Source of the DNA: Bacteroidales bacterium
GTDB taxonomy: Bacteria > Bacteroidota > Bacteroidia > Bacteroidales > VadinHA17
Assembly (NCBI GenBank): GCA_016715075.1
Contig: JADKBK010000005.1
Span: 1-64,000 of the forward strand
Direction: 5' to 3'
Length of the DNA: 64,000 nucleotides
Below are positions 1 through 8,413 of this stretch, one piece after another; within the stretch, counting starts at the first letter, position 1, and each line of letters starts with the position of its first letter. The position numbers were made by a program, and so were the translations under genes. Under the pieces are notes generated by a model, which was not told where the DNA came from, did not search any database, and saw nothing but the letters and a program-made list of their open reading frames with translations.

Positions 1-1
1 G

Positions 2-1795
2 AAAATAAGACCTTCAATAGGAGGACTGGCTGAATTATCTTCCCTGGAAAGGATCTGGGGAATCTATCGTCCCGACCAGCAGCAAATCGTTACAGATGCT
101 TATGAACAAAGCCTTCTTTACAGTGAACATACCTGGGGCCTTGCCAACCAGCATTATCTGAAAGTACCATATGGAAAGGAGTGGAAAAGCCTGTGGGAAA
201 GGGGGTTGCCTCCACAGTACAGGCTGATGGAGAAATCATGGAGTGATCATGCCGGATATATCAGAAATGTTGAGAAGCTGATTACAGATCCATACCAGGA
301 TGCTGTATCCTCTCTTGCAGACAACTTGAATATTGAAGAAAACAGGATCGTTGTTTACAACCCCTTGCCTTGGAGTCGCGACGGAGAGATTGAACTGGAT
401 ACCCGTCTTATTTTCGGGAACGATTTTGTCTCCCTTAAGCCGGTTGATGGAGGACCATTAGTTGCTGTTTCACATGAATATCCTGCATTGGAGGACAAAG
501 CTCCTATGTCACGCTTTGTGGTAAGTGATATACCTTCCATGGGCTATCGTACCTTTATAGCCTCTGCCGGGAAGGCCGAAATTCCTGAGATGAGTGCCGA
601 TGCTGGCAGCGGAATAATTGAAAGCCCGTTCTTTAAAGCGACAATTGATCCGTCAAGGGGAAGGATTGTCAGCATGATTGACAAAAGGAGCGGACAGGAA
701 CTTGTCGATAACAGTTCCGGTCAGGGATTTGGACAGTATTTTTATGAAAGATTTGGCTATAAGGAAATCGCCGATTGGATAAAAAAATCACTTTACGATG
801 AGTATAATGTTCATAAACTGATGTTTGCTGCTTATGATATGCCCCAGGATGTGACATACAGTTTTGCTCTCCCGGAGAATATGGCACTAACGGTTGAAAA
901 GTCAGCAATAGACGTGAGGGCAATAATGACAGGTACTCTTATTACAAAGGGTCAATCTCAGGAGATCTCTATTTCACTTACTCTTTCTGGTATAACTCCT
1001 GTTGCTGACATTGAAGTAAGCTGGCAAAAACTTCCTGATACCTGGCCTGAAGCGGCATGGATTTGTCTGCCTTTTAAATGTAACAATCCTAAATATCGCC
1101 TTGGACGAATAGGTGCAATTGTTGATCCGGAAAAGGATATGATCACAGATAATTCCAATCACCACATGTGGTGGGTAAATACCGGAGTTGCCATATATAA
1201 TGAAGAAACTGGTCGTGGTATAGGCATCTGCTCACCTGATGCACCCGTCGTAAGCATTGGTGAGCCGGGTGAATATAAATTCGACAGGCAATACAGGCCT
1301 GAAAAGCCATATGTTTACGTGAACCTTTACAACAACCATTGGCGTACGAATTTCCCCCCATGGATTGGCAATGGTCACCGTATGAATGCCCATGTACGAA
1401 TCTGGACATTTGATAAGTTCAACACCGAAAGTTCTCTTTATACACCAGGTATGGAGACCAGGGTGCCTTTACAGGTAGCCTGTTCACGAGTGAAGAATGG
1501 AAAGCTGAAGCCGGCTCAGCAGGGAATCTCACTTTCACGTAAAGGGGTAGCTGTTACAGCTTTCGGCCCTAATACCGACGGAGAGGGATTGATATTCAGA
1601 GTATGGGAACAGAGTGGAAGATCAGGTGAGTTGGAAGTTAAACTACCTTCAGGCTCTGAATTTATTCTTGCCCAGCCTGTAAACCTTCGCGGCGAGAAAG
1701 CTGGTAATCCAATCAAAATTACAGAAGATAAATTCTCATTTGATTTACATGCATACGCACCAGGGAGTTATATTCTGACAAGTAAACAAAAATGA
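2..1795 (+). CDS. GH38-type alpha-mannosidase, C-terminal part (cut by window edge)
   Basis: The reading frame is open from the first bases of the window, so the true start lies upstream. What remains is the end of the catalytic region and the C-terminal beta-sandwich domains of a GH38 alpha-mannosidase. The segment SEHTWG (His codon at 128-130) matches EHTW in the GH38 gene at 20103 and probably contributes to the zinc site. The C-terminal motif NNHWRTNFP also matches NNHWHTNFP of that gene, so the two form one subtype, distinct from the three GH38 genes at 13886, 23164 and 26096. A periplasmic exo-alpha-mannosidase is likely. The zinc His-x-Asp pair and the nucleophile are outside the window, so activity cannot be judged. 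Confidence 0.85.
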   Translation, partial: KIRPSIGGLAELSSLERIWGIYRPDQQQIVTDAYEQSLLYSEHTWGLANQHYLKVPYGKEWKSLWERGLPPQYRLMEKSWSDHAGYIRNVEKLITDPYQDAVSSLADNLNIEENRIVVYNPLPWSRDGEIELDTRLIFGNDFVSLKPVDGGPLVAVSHEYPALEDKAPMSRFVVSDIPSMGYRTFIASAGKAEIPEMSADAGSGIIESPFFKATIDPSRGRIVSMIDKRSGQELVDNSSGQGFGQYFYERFGYKEIADWIKKSLYDEYNVHKLMFAAYDMPQDVTYSFALPENMALTVEKSAIDVRAIMTGTLITKGQSQEISISLTLSGITPVADIEVSWQKLPDTWPEAAWICLPFKCNNPKYRLGRIGAIVDPEKDMITDNSNHHMWWVNTGVAIYNEETGRGIGICSPDAPVVSIGEPGEYKFDRQYRPEKPYVYVNLYNNHWRTNFPPWIGNGHRMNAHVRIWTFDKFNTESSLYTPGMETRVPLQVACSRVKNGKLKPAQQGISLSRKGVAVTAFGPNTDGEGLIFRVWEQSGRSGELEVKLPSGSEFILAQPVNLRGEKAGNPIKITEDKFSFDLHAYAPGSYILTSKQK

Positions 1796-1861
1796 AATAC
1801 AAATGATGAATGTCGCCATTACCAAATAGTCAAAATACTAATATTCAATAAATTTAATACT

Positions 1862-3100
1862 ATGAAAAATATCATGGAACAAAAATCTGGTAGATTAATT
1901 TACCCAATTCTTTTATTTTTTTCTCTGACTCTGGTTTTTAATCTGAATGGTCAGACACCAGCAGGAACAAAGCCAGCTATTCATAAATTTCAGATACCTG
2001 CTGATTACCTTAAGGAGGCTGCAAATATTCCGGCTTACTGGATATCTGCCTATGATGAGGTAAATGCTTTTCTTTTAAAAACAGTGAAGAAGGGGAAAGT
2101 TGAGGTAATCGGCACTTCTGCGGGGGGACGGCCGATAAGAGCTGTATTTTATGGAAAAGCCCGGCAGGGAAAAGGGACAACAACTTTTTCAGGATCTCTA
2201 GGCTACGGAGATATGAGAGCTTACCGTGGTCCGGATCATGATAAAACTGTTTACATGGGTATGGCTTCGGTTCACGGAGGAGAGTTCGAAGGAATAGTAG
2301 GCATGGTAAATCTTATTTCAGTTATTGAAACCGGGAAAGATCTCCGTGGAAAAGAATGGCCTGAAATAACTGCGGTAGTGGCGAAGGTTGACAGACTGAT
2401 ACTTATTCCTATCGTAAACCCCGACGGGAGAGTAAGGATCCCTTTAAGAATGGAGACATTCAGGGATACTGATTTTACAGTTGCGGAATTCCTGAATACA
2501 GGGGGTAATGCAGAAGGAAAAATTACTGGCTGGCCCCAGATAAAAGAGTTTATACCTATGGACTTCTCAAAGCCAGGCTTCCCGGGGGGGTATCCCAATG
2601 ATGCAGGAGTGAATGTGCAGCATGATGATTTCTTCGGTAACCGTCAACCCGAGACGCAGGCTTTGTTAGATCTTACAGGGCGTGAAAAACCTGATGTGAT
2701 AATCAATCTGCACACCGGCGCTGTTTATATGAGAATGGACCGTCCAATTTGTGAACCGGCTCTTCATCCTGCCTTTGATACACTCTTCAGATATGTTCAT
2801 TCTGAGCTGGGACGAAAAGGGCTTCAATATTCAAAAGACCCTCAAATAGCCGGAGATCCGGCCCTTGCATCAACAGGTGTTTTCAACCTTGACGGTGCTC
2901 TGAATTTTCATTGCGGGGCTCTGAGCGTGGTTGTTGAATCTCCTAGTCACTCCTTCGATGGAGTGAATGAGGATGGCAAACCCGCAGGCCAGTCACCAGA
3001 TATGCTTATTGATGCTCAGCTTATCTGCCATCAGCAGGCAATGAAATTTCTTGCAGAAACGGGAGGCCGTTCCAAATGGTTACCTGGCAGGAAAAAATGA
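1862..3100 (+). CDS. Secreted M14-family zinc carboxypeptidase-like protein
   Basis: This 412-residue protein has an N-terminal signal peptide ending near NLNGQ. It shows the M14 metallocarboxypeptidase signature. The first zinc motif HGGE gives His138 and Glu141, NPDGR is the substrate-binding segment, INLHTG gives the second zinc His (284), and VVVES carries the probable catalytic Glu (359). It would remove residues from peptides or peptidoglycan-like substrates in the periplasm or outside the cell. Its place among alpha-mannosidases and fucosidases suggests trimming of the peptide part of glycoproteins or glycopeptides, which is inference. It follows the GH38 gene by 66 bases. Family assignment is good; substrate is unknown. 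Confidence 0.8.
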   Translation: MKNIMEQKSGRLIYPILLFFSLTLVFNLNGQTPAGTKPAIHKFQIPADYLKEAANIPAYWISAYDEVNAFLLKTVKKGKVEVIGTSAGGRPIRAVFYGKARQGKGTTTFSGSLGYGDMRAYRGPDHDKTVYMGMASVHGGEFEGIVGMVNLISVIETGKDLRGKEWPEITAVVAKVDRLILIPIVNPDGRVRIPLRMETFRDTDFTVAEFLNTGGNAEGKITGWPQIKEFIPMDFSKPGFPGGYPNDAGVNVQHDDFFGNRQPETQALLDLTGREKPDVIINLHTGAVYMRMDRPICEPALHPAFDTLFRYVHSELGRKGLQYSKDPQIAGDPALASTGVFNLDGALNFHCGALSVVVESPSHSFDGVNEDGKPAGQSPDMLIDAQLICHQQAMKFLAETGGRSKWLPGRKK

Positions 3101-3118
3101 ATTTGAATTATAGAGATA

Positions 3119-3211
3119 TTAACCACTGATTCTCACAGAGTTACACTGAGTAATGCACGGAGTTTAAAAACAGTGTAACTCCGTGAACACTCCGTGTAAC
3201 ACCGTGGTTAA
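3119..3211. repeat. Intergenic imperfect palindrome (ACTCCGTG/CACAGAG family)
   Basis: The spacer is almost filled by a 93-base imperfect palindrome bounded by TTAACCAC (3119-3126) and GTGGTTAA (3204-3211). Its arms carry degenerate copies of ACGGAGTT and AACTCCGTG. The transcript could fold into one long hairpin. Related elements lie at 25864, 41066 and 43106. Confidence 0.75.
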
Positions 3212-3246
3212 ATATTCTTATTATAAAAACATTAAAATCTACTCCT

Positions 3247-4572
3247 ATGAAGAAACATCTGCTTCTCATTTCAGTCATAATATTCACTGCCTGTCAGCAG
3301 AGTAATTACAATAAGATAAAGGACTATATCGGTACAATTGAAATTGTTGATACACATGAACATCTTCAGATACCTGCAGACTCAAACAGTTTCTCTGTTT
3401 TTAATACGGTTTCATACTTTGCCAGCGACATTTATTCAGCCGGATCACCATCCTTTTACGATCCGGGGATGAATAAATTCAATGCCGACAGCCTTTGGAA
3501 AAAGTTTGGGCGATTTTATAACTATTCACGTGTTACAAGTTATCATGAGCAGTTCATGAATACCCTGAGGATATTATACTCTTATGATAAACCTTTCCTG
3601 GTTAAGGAAGATTTGCCGGCATTGTATAACAGTATGATAGCTAATCGCTACAGGCATTACGACAAATGGTTCGATGAAGTTTATAAAAAGACCCGTTTTA
3701 AAACGATCCTTAACGATCAGTACTGGAATCACTTTAACACCACTATAGACACTTCATATTTCAGCCTGGTATGTAACATAAGTTCGTGTGTGCTTATGGT
3801 CAATGAAGCTGCTGAAAACAAAAAATTAGCATCTGATAAGAATTTACTGAAACTCATGGATCAGGAAGTAATTAATACTGAAAATCTGGATGATTATTTA
3901 ACACTTGTTGATACGGTTTTAACAATATTTAAAAACAAAGGCGCTGTATGCCTGAAGAATGTTCTTGCCTATTCACGATCGATCGATTTTGAAGATATTG
4001 ATTATGAGACTGCAAACAGAATATTTAATAAGATAGGTCAGTGTGATAAACTTGAGAAGAAGCATCTGCAGGATTTTGTCTTCCATCACATAATCCGGCA
4101 ATCGATAAAAATGGACCTGCCCATTCAGATACACACTGGTTACCTTGCAGGAAACAGCGGGTGGCTCGATAACGGACATCCCATGAAACTACTGAATCTA
4201 TTCATTAAATATCCAAAGGCAAAATTCATTCTCTTCCATGGCGGATATCCATGGACAAGTGATTACGTTGCACTTGGCAAACAATTCACTAATGTTTACC
4301 TCGATCTGGTATGGCTTCCGCAGATCTCGAAAACTGAGGCGATCAGGACTTTAAATGAAATGCTTGATGCAGTACCTTATAATAAGATCATGTGGGGAGG
4401 AGATGTGTTAGTGATTGATGATGCAGTTGGATCACTTGAATTGGGTAAAGATGTTGTAGCTGCCGTCCTTTCTGAAAGGATTGATAAGGGATGGATGACT
4501 CAGGAGGTCGCCCTTGATGTCGCCAGAAGTATTTTCAGGGATAATGCCTCCGCGGTTTTCGGGCTTAAATGA
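3247..4572 (+). CDS. Amidohydrolase (Amidohydro_2-like) lipoprotein
   Basis: This 441-residue protein starts with a lipoprotein signal (FTAC, Cys16). It looks like a metal-dependent TIM-barrel hydrolase of the Amidohydro_2 type. DTHEHL gives the His37-x-His39 metal pair at strand 1, IHTGYL and FHGGYPW are later His-bearing strands, and WGGD near the C terminus is the usual late Asp position. The substrate is unknown; family members include decarboxylases, lactonases and uronate-processing enzymes. The stop codon overlaps the next start by four bases (ATGA), so it is probably co-translated with the glycosidase-like gene downstream. Membrane-anchored location is predicted from the lipobox. Confidence 0.72.
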   Translation: MKKHLLLISVIIFTACQQSNYNKIKDYIGTIEIVDTHEHLQIPADSNSFSVFNTVSYFASDIYSAGSPSFYDPGMNKFNADSLWKKFGRFYNYSRVTSYHEQFMNTLRILYSYDKPFLVKEDLPALYNSMIANRYRHYDKWFDEVYKKTRFKTILNDQYWNHFNTTIDTSYFSLVCNISSCVLMVNEAAENKKLASDKNLLKLMDQEVINTENLDDYLTLVDTVLTIFKNKGAVCLKNVLAYSRSIDFEDIDYETANRIFNKIGQCDKLEKKHLQDFVFHHIIRQSIKMDLPIQIHTGYLAGNSGWLDNGHPMKLLNLFIKYPKAKFILFHGGYPWTSDYVALGKQFTNVYLDLVWLPQISKTEAIRTLNEMLDAVPYNKIMWGGDVLVIDDAVGSLELGKDVVAAVLSERIDKGWMTQEVALDVARSIFRDNASAVFGLK

Positions 4573-6800
4573 TAATTATTGAAAATCATATGAGAGATAG
4601 TGTTATTAGGATCAGTTATCGGAATAGTTACTCAAAGGTTGTAATACTTGTCCTGGCAGCCATAACTGCTTTTGAATTTAATTGTACTGCCCAGCAAAAT
4701 GTAACTCCTGCTGATCCGGAATATTACGCCATGGATCGTCAGCAGATGAGGTTTGATGATTACCAGGTGATGCTTATCAATTACAGAGGTTTCGCATGTC
4801 CCCGCCAGTACAGCATGACAGGTTTTACCAGCGTTCAGTTTCTTCCAATCAGCGCGCCTGCGTATAATTTTAACCTCAATTTTGTTGATAATGCTACAGG
4901 GAAAACAGTCAGGGATGATGTGCCATGGATATGGGAAAGATGGATCAGGGAGGGAAAGGGAGATGATCCGCTGGGAGCCAATTTCAGGCCAAACTCACCC
5001 TTCATGATGGTTACCCAGGATGAAATCTGGCAGCCAAATTCTCATATAAGATCCGGAACATTTCATAAGGAGATATATGGTAATTGGATCAGCTTTTCAA
5101 TTAAAAGCATTACCAGTGTATCTTACAGCGGGGATGAAGTTTATTTGAAGATCACAATTAAAAACAGGGGTGATAAACCCCTTAATCTGACTCTTGTTCC
5201 TCAGCAGACAGCCAGGGAGATGGTCTGCGATGGCACTGCCGGTTCGGATTCTGTTAAAATGATTGATGCGTTTACAATCGGAAGCGGGCAAATGCATTCA
5301 AGGGTCTCTTCAGATATTAAGAATATAACTGAAAATGGATTTGTACTTACATTACCCCCAGGTGAATATGTGACTTCATACTTTGCAGTTCAGTTCTACA
5401 GGGCTGATAAAGCTGCACCTGAAATTAGCCAGCAGGATATAGCCCTGCGAATGAACAAAGCTGACCAGATTACGCGAAGCAAGCTCAAATGGGCTTATGA
5501 CAGGCTTCCTAAACTCGAGAGCTCAGATACAAAATTACAGGAATACTATTACCGTTGCCTTCTTTCAGTTTTAATGAGCAGGTATGAAAACCCAAATTAC
5601 ATCACAAATCCTTTCTGGGCTGTAGGTTACTGGCCTTTTACAATCAGCTGGGACAACTCCTATTCCTCTGATATTCTTGCCATGCTGGAGCCTTCAAGTC
5701 TTAAAGAAGCAATTCTGACTGATTTCAGGGAGGTAAAAATGAAAAGGACATATGTCAGCTGGAAAGGCGCCTACTGGGATAATCTATATATTCAGGAACC
5801 TTTTGCCCTGCAGATAATGATAGAAGCCTACCTGAGACATACAGGCGACTACACCATCTTTGCAGAGAGGGCAGGTGATGGAACAGTTTGGGAATGGATG
5901 CAACGGTGGGTCAGTGAGCTTCAGACTAACTATACAAATAAGGATGGACTTATTGATGTGGGATATGATACCCAGAAAATAATTGAGATAAGAACCGATG
6001 GCTATAATCATGTTGTCCCTATTGTAAATGTCCTGACTGCTCACCTGCTCTACAGAATGTCGGAATGGGGCATTTTGCTGAAGGATAAGAAAAGCGATGA
6101 ATATCTCAGAGCTGCTGACCGGCTTAAGAACCTGATGAATAAATATCTGTGGAATGAAAAAGAAGGCTGGTATGATAATTTCTATCCCGACGGGTCGAAA
6201 GAGGCAATATGGACAAACCACCTTTTTGATGCCCTTGGCACAGATTATTTGACAGGAAACCAGGTTAATAAGCTTGTGAGCCATCTCAGAGAAGGTGAAT
6301 TCCTTGGAAAATACGGGCTCTATTCAATAGCCAGGCGAGACTCTGTCCACTGGGATCTTATCGATTCCGACTGGGGCGGAGGGGGACAATATGCCGGAAT
6401 GCCGGGACGTGTTGCCCGGAATCTGTACAGGCAGGGATTTGCCGGGTTGGGCTGGGATATTCTTAAGCGCCATATGGGTTACATAGACTATTTTCCATAC
6501 CTCCCTCAAAATCCCAGGACTGATGTGCCGGAACAGGACAGATCTTCGATGCCTGTTGAAATTTCAGCAGGAGCTGGAATGGAAGCAATTATTTTCGGAA
6601 CATTCGGGATCAGTATCGAAAAGGATATTCTGACAATCAAACCCAATTATCATGATGGATTGGGTGTTACAACTCTGAGGGATTTTAAATTCAGGGGAAA
6701 ATCGTATGATATTCAAATCACAAAAAAAGATTTTACTGTTTTCAGGGATGGTTTGACTATTTGCACAAAACCATTCGGGGAACAGGTTGAGTTTAAATGA
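4569..6800 (+). CDS. Secreted (alpha/alpha)6-barrel glycosidase-like protein (MGH1/GH63/GH37-like)
   Basis: This protein has up to 743 residues. The start at 4569 overlaps the previous stop, and an internal ATG at 4590 is an alternative. A hydrophobic signal segment is followed by CTAQQ. The second half resembles six-hairpin glycosidases: YWPFTISWDNSYSS, a Trp/Tyr-rich segment near WKGAYWDN, LWNEKEGWYDNF and a late Gly/Trp-rich segment DSDWGGGGQ. These recall the trehalase/GH63 type, where acidic residues after the SWD-like and late aromatic segments are catalytic. No close family can be named. Its position between an amidohydrolase and a fucosidase supports a role in glycan breakdown. Confidence 0.6.
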   Translation: MIIIENHMRDSVIRISYRNSYSKVVILVLAAITAFEFNCTAQQNVTPADPEYYAMDRQQMRFDDYQVMLINYRGFACPRQYSMTGFTSVQFLPISAPAYNFNLNFVDNATGKTVRDDVPWIWERWIREGKGDDPLGANFRPNSPFMMVTQDEIWQPNSHIRSGTFHKEIYGNWISFSIKSITSVSYSGDEVYLKITIKNRGDKPLNLTLVPQQTAREMVCDGTAGSDSVKMIDAFTIGSGQMHSRVSSDIKNITENGFVLTLPPGEYVTSYFAVQFYRADKAAPEISQQDIALRMNKADQITRSKLKWAYDRLPKLESSDTKLQEYYYRCLLSVLMSRYENPNYITNPFWAVGYWPFTISWDNSYSSDILAMLEPSSLKEAILTDFREVKMKRTYVSWKGAYWDNLYIQEPFALQIMIEAYLRHTGDYTIFAERAGDGTVWEWMQRWVSELQTNYTNKDGLIDVGYDTQKIIEIRTDGYNHVVPIVNVLTAHLLYRMSEWGILLKDKKSDEYLRAADRLKNLMNKYLWNEKEGWYDNFYPDGSKEAIWTNHLFDALGTDYLTGNQVNKLVSHLREGEFLGKYGLYSIARRDSVHWDLIDSDWGGGGQYAGMPGRVARNLYRQGFAGLGWDILKRHMGYIDYFPYLPQNPRTDVPEQDRSSMPVEISAGAGMEAIIFGTFGISIEKDILTIKPNYHDGLGVTTLRDFKFRGKSYDIQITKKDFTVFRDGLTICTKPFGEQVEFK

Positions 6801-6842
6801 TCAAAAAAAAGAATTATAGATGGTGGTTAATAATTAATCAGT

Positions 6843-8345
6843 ATGAGAAAAATAAAATTGTTCTGGCTATTATTCCCCTTTACAGTTATGCTATATCAGG
6901 AAGTAATGGTTGCCCAGAAAAAGGAGTTGCCCCGATCCCAGTCCTCCTGGAATTCACTTTCGGGTATGCAGACACCAAAATGGCTGAAGGAAGGTAAGTT
7001 CGGGATTTATACCCACTGGGGCGTTTATTCTGTGCCGGCACAGGGTCCTAATGCCACCTGGTATGCAAATCAGCTCTATACAAATCCCGGCGGCCCCGAG
7101 AGGAAATTTCACGAAGCCAATTATGGGACACTGGAAAAATTTGGCTATAAGGATTTCATACCGATGTTTACAGGGGAAAAGTTTAATGCCGATGAATGGG
7201 CTGATCTTTTTAAAAAGGCAGGAGCCCGCTTTGCAGGACCTGTTGCAGAACATCACGATGGATTTTCAATGTGGGACACAAAGTATTCAGAATGGAATGC
7301 TGCCAGGATGGGGCCGAAACGGGATATCGTAGGGGAACTTTCAGTCGCTATTAAGAAGCGTGATATGAAATTTGTAACAGCATTTCATCATGCTGAGAAC
7401 TGGTTTTATTTTCCCACCTGGGATAAGCGATATGATTGCAGCGATCAAAGGTACTCCGGTCTTTATGGCCCTATTCATGAAAAGGATGCCCTGCCCGATA
7501 AAGAATTCCTCGACAGGTGGAAGGGGAAAATTATCGAGGTCATCGATAAATATGATCCCGATTACCTCTGGTTCGACTTTGGCCTTGAGCTGATTACTGA
7601 TTCATATAAGCAGGACATGCTGGCATATTTTTACAATAATGCTGTCGCGCATAAAAAGGAGGTTGTGGTCTCATATAAGTTTAATAACCTGCCTCCTGGT
7701 GCAGGCCTGCTTGACCTTGAGCTTGGACAGGAACCTGAATTGACGCCATATGACTGGATCACCGATACATCAATCGATGACGGACAGGGCTGGGGCTATG
7801 TAAAGGGACTGGGATTCAAATCAGCAGACAATCTTATTGATAACCTTGTGGACAGGGTAAGCAAGAATGGTTACCTGCTCCTGAATGTTGGGCCAAAGCC
7901 TGATGGTACCATTCCTGATGAAGTTAAAGAGATGTTGCTGAGTATGGGGAAATGGCTTCAGGTAAACGGAGAAGCAATTTATGGAACCACCTGCTGGAAT
8001 GTTGCAGGCGAGGGCCCGACACATCTGGAAAAGAGTGGAGCATTTAACGAACGTAACGACATCAGCTATACCGGACAGGACATAAGATTCACAGTTAAGG
8101 ATAACAATCTGTATGCGATAGTTCTTAACTGGCCGGGAGAAAATGTCCTCATTAAAAGCCTTGCTTCGAAAAGTCCGGTTTGGAGTGGTCTTTATCCCTC
8201 CGAGATCGCCTCTGTAACCATGCTGGGTGACGGCAATGAGCTGAAATGGGGAATGACTAAGGAAGGATTGAAAATAGCCACTCCGGAAAAAAGACCATGT
8301 GATTTTGCCTATGTCCTTAGAATTGTTCGCAAACGACCTTATTAA
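6843..8345 (+). CDS. Alpha-L-fucosidase, GH29
   Basis: This 500-residue secreted enzyme has an N-terminal hydrophobic signal ending near VMVAQ. Strong GH29 motifs are visible: WLKEGKFGIYTHWGVYSVP at the start of the barrel, AEHHDGFSMWDTKYSEWNA, LWFDFGLE with the predicted nucleophile Asp245, and NGYLLLNVGPKPDGTIP near the barrel end. A beta-sandwich follows. It hydrolyses terminal alpha-L-fucose by a retaining mechanism in the periplasm. It lies 42 bases after the (alpha/alpha)6 enzyme and belongs to the same run. A second GH29 gene at 12277 differs in sequence and carries an extra discoidin-like domain, so the two probably act on different fucose linkages. Confidence 0.93.
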   Translation: MRKIKLFWLLFPFTVMLYQEVMVAQKKELPRSQSSWNSLSGMQTPKWLKEGKFGIYTHWGVYSVPAQGPNATWYANQLYTNPGGPERKFHEANYGTLEKFGYKDFIPMFTGEKFNADEWADLFKKAGARFAGPVAEHHDGFSMWDTKYSEWNAARMGPKRDIVGELSVAIKKRDMKFVTAFHHAENWFYFPTWDKRYDCSDQRYSGLYGPIHEKDALPDKEFLDRWKGKIIEVIDKYDPDYLWFDFGLELITDSYKQDMLAYFYNNAVAHKKEVVVSYKFNNLPPGAGLLDLELGQEPELTPYDWITDTSIDDGQGWGYVKGLGFKSADNLIDNLVDRVSKNGYLLLNVGPKPDGTIPDEVKEMLLSMGKWLQVNGEAIYGTTCWNVAGEGPTHLEKSGAFNERNDISYTGQDIRFTVKDNNLYAIVLNWPGENVLIKSLASKSPVWSGLYPSEIASVTMLGDGNELKWGMTKEGLKIATPEKRPCDFAYVLRIVRKRPY

Positions 8346-8413
8346 TTGTTTGTTCTGAAATGAAATTCGTATGCAATAAGTAATAACTTTAATTCTTTAA
8401 AAATAAAGAGCTT

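Noticed and set aside
206..1795. A start codon at 206 for the first gene
   Set aside because: It is an internal TTG; the frame is open to the window edge and upstream residues fit GH38.
5784..6284. A 166-residue minus-strand open frame
   Set aside because: It is antisense to the six-hairpin glycosidase-like gene; no motif of its own.
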